Source: Prunus persica
Lineage: Eukaryota; Streptophyta; Magnoliopsida; Rosales; Rosaceae
NCBI RefSeq assembly: GCF_000346465.2
Contig: NC_034016.1
Coordinates: forward strand, 19,331,548-19,395,547
Direction of reading: 5' to 3'
DNA length: 64,000 bases
This document shows, one piece after another, positions 58,417-64,000 of this stretch (position 1 is its first letter; the number at the start of each line of letters is the position of its first letter). The position numbers and the translations under genes are program-made. Below the pieces are notes generated by a model. The model made no database searches. It was not told the DNA's origin and saw only the letters and a program-made list of their open reading frames with translations.

Positions 58417-59720
58417 GTACGCGTATAAGTGCAAAGCGATTGGGAGAGAGAGACTGTATTGAATTAAGGAAGCAAAAGAGTAAAAGGACCCGCCCTCAGA
58501 CAGAAGCAACATAAAGCATCTGATACTCTCTGCTCTATCAACAACACCATCCAAGATAACCAGACAAATAATAATAATAATAATAATAATATCAAAATAA
58601 CAAGTTTTTTATAATAAAAAAACCTATTTTAAGTCAGTTGATTTTTTGGTTCATGTTTTTTTGTCTGAGAGTAGTGTGATTTTAATTTGAATCTCAACCC
58701 ACAATCCAAACACATAGTAAGAAAGACAGAGAGAGGGAGAGGAAGAAAAAGAATAAAAAAGAATCACTCCGGATTTTGTGCCACCCGCCATTGTTCCCAC
58801 CTGAATAGTGCCGCCATGCGATGCCTCAGGCTTAACCAATTTTATTCACAACATCATCATTAACCCACATTTTACATAAACCGTCTGTAATTATGGTCGT
58901 TCGTTTGAGACTCAAACTTCAGTGTAAAAAGACGAGCTCATTGTTCTTATCAACGAATCTAACTCACACTTGCATATAACCAAAGTGATAAATTGCATAA
59001 GCATGTAATAAGTTCATTTTAGTGAAAATTATGAAATGGTTAAATCTCTCTTTAATATTTTATTCTCCCTATTTCTTTATGTTTTCTCTATAAAATGTAG
59101 ACAGAGAAAATGAACTGACTGGTTTGTAATTTGTTATTTTCGATTTGATAATTGACTTTGAGTCCAAGAAATTTAAACAATAAATAAATAATAAATAAAA
59201 ATAAAAAGGAAAAAAAGGGGGTTGATAATTGACATAACAAGGTTTGTCTGGATTCGTGGGTGAAGCGGCGGGCGTAACCCTTGTTTCTCTTTCTCTCTCC
59301 TTCTGCATCTGCCAATCAAGCTGGTCCGTTTCAACTCACTTGGTCGTTTCCAATATCTGACGTCGTTCTCTAACACCAGTTTACATTCACACCTAAACAG
59401 CTCAACCATTCATGACAGACCAATCGAGCACCACCACGTATTTGTAATAAGTCCTAGTGGTCATGAGACCCGTTTCAGTTTTAGTAGATGGTTGCTTCCT
59501 ATTGGCTTTTGGGATGGGAGAGTTCATGCCATTTGTCACTGCTTTAATAGGCTTTCTCTACTTCCGTACATCACAGTCGCTTTGGATTTGTTCTATTACG
59601 ACTTTTTGCTTGTGAGCTCCCATGTGGATATGGGTGATGTTATCCAACCTTTGAACCTTTTTTTCTTTTTAATTTCTTTTAAAGGTTAATGTGGAAAATT
59701 TAAAACTCAGTTGGTACTAG
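58417..59720. repeat. Second copy of the ABI3 upstream block (no gene attached)
   Basis: A shorter, diverged direct copy of 54285-57240. It starts within the sequence equivalent to the ABI3 5' UTR (ATAAGTGCAAAGCGATTGGG) and runs through the same ordered landmarks. The ABI3 coding sequence is not present beside it. Two interior segments of the proximal copy are missing here. Confidence 0.75.
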
Positions 59721-59734
59721 TATCGTTTAATAAA

Positions 59735-60300
59735 TTTGAAATTTATGAAGACACTCATGCTTCGAGGAAATTCATTCTCAATGACACATTAAATATGATT
59801 AAAATTCATAAATTTATCTTTCATATTTTACTTTTACAACAATGCCTGATGACTCCCATATCGCGAGATTATCAAATCTCAATATAACAATAATTACGAT
59901 TAAAATCCGTAAACTTTTATCTTTCATCTTTTACTTTTACGACAATGACACGTGACATTTATCCCACGAAGAAACCAAACCTTAATGACACATTAGTTAT
60001 GATCAAAAGCCATAATATTTTATCCTTCATCTTTTACCTTTACGACAAAAACAAATGACATTCATACTTTGAAGAAACCAAACCACAATGAAACATTAGT
60101 TGTGATCAAATTTCGTAAAATTTACCTTTTATCTCTTACTTTTACAACAATGACATATGACAATCATCTCTTACTTTTATAACACATTGATTGTTATAAA
60201 ACCCATAAAACTTCATCTTTCATTACTTTTACAACAATGAAATATGAATCCTCCATGTCCAATGCAAATACACAAGTTAATCGAATATGAATGCTACACC
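59735..60300. repeat. Degenerate ~100-bp tandem repeat array 2
   Basis: About five further units of the same repeat as array 1 (blocks near 59818, 59917, 60026, 60124 and 60215). It ends with GAATATGAATGCTACACCATATG at about 60285-60307, the same terminal sequence as array 1. Confidence 0.72.
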
Positions 60301-61035
60301 ATATGTCTGAGATAATATAGGAATGAGGTTGCTGTATTGAACAATGTAACTTCAAACAAGCAACACTGAAAACCATACATAAAACTATATTAAAAAAACC
60401 CCAAAAAAATCGTGAATCCAAATTAAAATAAAATAGTATCATTTTTGTAATTTCCTTCTTCCTTATAATCTTGTCATCCATTCATTTTATATCTGGTCCT
60501 TTTTAAATTTGTCACCACCGCCGCTGACTACGAAAACCAAGCTATTATTTTATATCTGAAACCTACATGAGACGAATGTTATCCTCTGCAACTGTGATGT
60601 CAAACATTGCGTCCCCGTCTATGAAATCAACTCTTATTGGTCAAAGATTCAATTGCAAAGACTTTCATGCCCCTCAAAGAATCACACATACGTACGTTTC
60701 ACAAGCACCCAGCTGCTGCCAGCTGAAATGCATAACTTGTATAACCAATGATGGTTCATTCTTCTCAGGCTGACTGAGAGAACATATGTGTGAGCTTTCA
60801 AATTTTAATGTTATCTTTAATTTGGTTATATAATTTGTGCAACTAATTAAATTGTGTACCCGTCAATAGAACAAATATGGCATAATGAACAGTTACGAGT
60901 ATGATGAGTGGTGATGGAGATAATTGAAGACATGTAACACTACAAAAGTTAATATAACAAATAAAGCATAAGGATCGGTGATGAGAATGATGAGTGGTAA
61001 TGAAGATAACTGAGGGGCAACCTAATTAATTAGAC
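60301..61035. other. Intergenic region with copies of a local repeat
   Basis: No gene was recognised. At 60863-60940 and about 60950-61020 lie two copies of a degenerate ~75-bp repeat (AATAGAACAAATA..GGCATAATGAACAG...GTATGATGAGTGGTGATGGAGATAATTGA) that recurs beyond the defensin-like gene. Confidence 0.5.
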
Positions 61036-61347
61036 CTATACAAAACAGCAGCAAGCCGGAGGTTGAGTCCCATATCCCATACACAGGCCCCCCTTGGGAA
61101 ATTTTTTGGATATGCAAGTCCCACGGCAGTCTGGGAAATCAGAACATGGACCCTGGCAAATTTCTGTTATTCTTAGCGCCCCTGCTGGCCCTGCCACTAT
61201 TAATCCATTCAAATTTAAATTCATAATTACGACATTAATTTTAAGCGGCTAAATTGATGAGAGGTTGAAGGTCTAATTACCTGAAGCCAAAAGCAAAGCA
61301 ATGCAGAGAAACCCTACAAACGGAGAGACCTTACCACCAGCAGCCAT
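61036..61347 (-). CDS. Defensin-like secreted cysteine-rich peptide
   Basis: A 75-aa precursor from two minus-strand exons, 61281-61347 and 61036-61196, the usual defensin gene layout with the intron near the end of the signal-peptide region. The signal peptide is MAAGGKVSPFVGFLCIALLLAS followed by VAGPAGA. The mature part has eight cysteines, including a CRGTC (CxxxC), a GGLC (GxC) and a terminal CCC (supplying CxC), which fits a CS-alpha-beta fold. Plant defensin-like peptides act in antimicrobial defence or in reproductive signalling; which applies here cannot be told. It is flanked by copies of a local repeat. The gene is short and would be missed by length-based ORF calling. Confidence 0.82.
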
Positions 61348-63320
61348 CTCTCTGATTCTTTTATTTGTTCATGAAATGACTTTTTCTCTCTTCTTTTTGG
61401 GTTGATGATAACTTGCATGCTCTTAAAATTTATATATCGTGCAATTGATTTGTGAGTCATACAAAAGATAAGTGGCTGTGGAATTTGGATGACTTGGTGG
61501 GAACAAATTGCATAATGGATTCCTTCCATGGGATGATCTCTCTGGCAGTCTAGTCTGTGTAATGTGAACATGTCCTAGTTTCTTTACTGCCAAGGCCCTT
61601 GTCTCTCTATATAATCAATGGAGAAAACTGCCACAAAAAGTTAATAGAACAAATAAGGCATAATGAACGGTGATAAGGATGATGCGTGGTAATAGAGATA
61701 ATTGAGGACATTTAACAATAGCTCATCACAAAGAGCTCTACTTTTTTTTAGTTTGGGTATTTCCAAATTAATAAATGAACAGTGATGAGTATGATGTGTG
61801 GTAATGGACATAATTGAGGGCAATTGACAATAACTTTTGAGTGCTGCTATTTACATCTCTCTGTCGTATTTTCTCATTTACCTTATCTTCAAAATTTTAA
61901 AGACAAATTTATCCCTTTGTCAAATGACTTCTAAGAACTTAGGAAAACATTTATCTAACAAGTTAGACAATCTATATGCAACTTCACTCTCGACATAACC
62001 CAACCAATTACCCAGACTCCCAATCCCCCTACAAAATTCATACCTCTTAAGTTTTCTGCTTCTATCTTCAATTCTTGCAAATTACAAATAGAAGACTCAT
62101 AAGATAATTAAAAAAGATAATGAGTAAGTAGTTGTTTTTCCTTTTTGCAAATTACAAATAAAGATGATGAGTAATTGTGTTCCATAAAAAACTAGAGAAT
62201 GAATCAGAAAATACCTATTATCTATTTTAATTCTAACATAAAATAAAAAAATTTATAAAAAAAACAAATTGGCACACGCTCACGCTAGTATATATATAGT
62301 AAGGATTTGTCGTTTATCTTGCTCAGCATTTTTATCGTGCAATTGATTTTTCAGTCATACAAAAGGTACGTTGCTGTGGAATTTGGATTACTTGGTGGGA
62401 ACAAATTCGCATTTTTAGGATTAATTGGTGGAAACAAATTAACATTTTAGGAATGGCTCATTCCATAAGTATATATAATGGATTAGGAGGTGGTGGAGTC
62501 GTTGTCAGAGTGTGTTGGAATTTTGATTATGCTTAGCACTCAAATGAACAAGTACAAAGTAATAATAAAGGAGAAGAAAACTATAAGGAGAGACTTGTTA
62601 TTTTCTCCAAACTTCTCGCATAGGCTTGCTCGGTTCACACTTTCTTTAATTGAAACATCCTTGTGGTATGGGGACCCTTATCATTTCTGATGTTTTAGTT
62701 CAAGTGTAGTTTGCTTTGACATCAAACATATGATCGCTTGTTCTATATTAAAAAAAGAGGTGCAATGCAAGAGTTTAAACTATCATTGGTATCGAAAAGG
62801 CAATCGGGCTTATTTGTATGGAACTTAGTTTTATTTTAAAAAGATGGAACAAATTCAAGTGTTTTAAGGCCCCAAAGAGGCCATCGGGTCCTGATCCAGT
62901 CAAGAAAACAGGGAGAAACTCAACCGCTAATTGAACCCGCGTTTGAATTACTTGAACCCCAAGAAAGACAATCCTAAACGCGCGGGGATCAAAACGCATG
63001 TTGTATAAAGAGATATAAAGATAGAGAGGCCTTAGGTCTTCGTTTTCTTTGACTTCTCTTAGCTTTGCGTGGTACTGGAGCAGAGCATCCATCGGGTGAG
63101 TTAGAGTTACTCCTTCCCTCTTCTTAGCCCGCGTTTGGGAGTGCGGTGCTTCTTTTAGAAGCAGCTTATTTTTAAAAAATTTACACATTAGGTGTTTGGT
63201 AAAGTAGAAGTAGGCTGCTTTTTTCGAAATTACCCACATTGCCATATTTGTTTCATACAAGTACACGCCTTATCCTGTCTTTTTCTCGATCAAAAGTTCA
63301 AAACCTAAGCTCGTATTGGA
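61348..63320. other. Intergenic region with duplicated defensin-upstream sequence and a TIR-like fragment
   Basis: Sequence at about 61430-61515, upstream of the defensin-like ATG, recurs at about 62328-62412 (TATCGTGCAATTGATTT..., GTCATACAAAAG, GCTGTGGAATTTGGAT, ACTTGGTGGGAACAAATT). Two more copies of the ~75-bp local repeat are at about 61640-61725 and 61775-61845. A segment at about 63130-63210 (GCGTTTGGGAGTGCGGTGCTTCT ... GTGTTTGGTAAAG) resembles ends of common plant MITEs. No intact gene was recognised. Confidence 0.5.
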
Positions 63321-64000
63321 CAAGAGGCCCGCGACAACCATGTTACCAAGACAGCAGAGCTTGCCACAAACCTTTTTATTGATCCAGCCACCAACCAGCC
63401 CAATGTTAAAGGATTAATACTGGCAGGATCAGCTGATTTCAAAACTAAGCTTAGTGAGTCAGGTAGGTTTGATCCTCATCTGCAGGCCAAAATACTGAAA
63501 GTTGTGGATATTTCTTATGGAGGGGAGGAAGGTTTTAATCAGGCTATTAAGATGTCTCAAGAGATTCTGTTCAATGTGAAATTTATACAGGAGCAGCACT
63601 TGTTAGGCAAATACTTTGAGGAAGTTAACCAGGATACAGGAAAGTATGTTGTTGGTGTAGGTGACAAAAGCTTTGGAGATGGGTGCTATTAAGATACTCA
63701 TTGTGTATGAAAATCTGGAGATCAATAGGTATGTGTTAAAGAACTCCAAGACTGATGAGATTTTTGTTAAACAGTTGAACGAGGAGGAGGAAAACAATGA
63801 AAGCAACTTTCGAGATCCTGTCACCTCCGACAAACTAGAGATTCAGGAGAAGATGTCACTGCTAGAGTGGCTTGCTGATGAGTACAAGAGCTTTGGTTGT
63901 ACTCTTGAGTTTGTCACCAACAAATCACAAGAGGGGTCACAGTTCTGTCGAGGTTTTGGGGGGATTGGAGGAATTCTGCGGTACCAGCTCGATATGAGGT
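63321..64000 (+). pseudogene. eRF1 (peptide chain release factor subunit 1) pseudogene, 5'-truncated, continues past the window
   Basis: The translation follows the middle and C domains of eukaryotic release factor eRF1. Seen in order are [71 protein letters not shown], then after a frameshift [40 protein letters not shown], and SQFCRGFGGIGGILRYQLDM at the edge. The N domain with NIKS, the GGQ loop and the region just after it are missing. The RHNHV-like start is garbled. A deletion of about 5 bp near 63664-63670 shifts the frame. Intronless, as plant eRF1 coding regions are, so a retrocopy cannot be told from a decayed gene copy. Confidence 0.88.

Noticed and set aside
57300..60300. CRISPR-like array
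   Set aside because: The repeats are ~100 bp, contiguous and diverged with no spacers, and this is a plant nuclear genome. It is a tandem repeat array.
62880..63010. GC-richer stretch that looked like possible coding or organellar DNA
   Set aside because: No frame gives a recognisable protein, and I could not match it to any plastid or mitochondrial gene from memory.
62775..63266. A 163-codon minus-strand ORF
   Set aside because: No recognisable domain, it overlaps a MITE-like segment, and lacks support as a gene. Low GC alone can keep such a frame open.

Overview
This is plant nuclear DNA. The genes are split by GT-AG introns, the spacers are AT-rich, and the products are plant-specific: an ABI3-type B3 factor, a PPR-DYW editing factor, LRR receptor kinases and a plant class P alcohol dehydrogenase. 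Protein style and the GCCTAGGCGG-type repeats suggest a rosid, probably Rosaceae (Prunus-like). That assignment is from memory, not from a search.

Layout. (1) 1-189, minus: N-terminus of a PB1-domain Raf-like kinase (HCR1-like), running off the left edge. (2) 3702-8814, plus: 14-exon sterol glucosyltransferase (UGT80A2-like). (3) 10454-11086, plus: one-finger C2H2 repressor with a C-terminal EAR motif (LATE-like). (4) 15565-19941, plus: 7-exon pectate lyase. (5) 20918-23625, minus: TMKL1-type LRR pseudokinase. (6) 25417-27324, minus: LPA66-like PPR-DYW protein. (7) 27803-43884: alcohol dehydrogenase cluster interleaved with a small minus-strand membrane-protein gene. (8) 46038-49700, plus: RGI1/RGI2-type LRR receptor kinase. 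(9) 51174-54175, minus: ABI3. (10) 54285-60300: two copies of the ABI3 upstream region, each followed by an array of ~100 bp tandem repeats. (11) 61036-61347, minus: defensin-like secreted peptide among local repeats. (12) 63321-64000, plus: eRF1-derived pseudogene running off the right edge.

The most informative structure is a ~7 kb direct tandem duplication. Unit 1 is about 28986-36001 and unit 2 about 36002-43413. The junction fuses a GCCTAGG repeat element to the middle of ADH exon 4 at a TTA microhomology. The result is one intact ADH (A), one ADH pseudogene (B), one 5'-truncated ADH (A-prime), one ADH with an intact body but no conventional start (C), and one intact plus one decayed copy of the membrane-protein gene. 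Two solo LTRs and one short non-LTR insertion, each in only one unit and each with target-site duplications, postdate the duplication.

Gene order suggests an ancestral block whose members are split in Arabidopsis between the ABI3/TMKL1/HCR1 region of chromosome 3, the UGT80A2 region of chromosome 3 and the LATE/pectate lyase/LPA66/RGI1 region of chromosome 5. Functionally the genes are mostly independent: sterol glycosylation, pectin degradation, plastid RNA editing, anaerobic alcohol metabolism, root peptide signalling and seed maturation. Exon boundaries were placed by eye from splice signals, reading frame and family knowledge.
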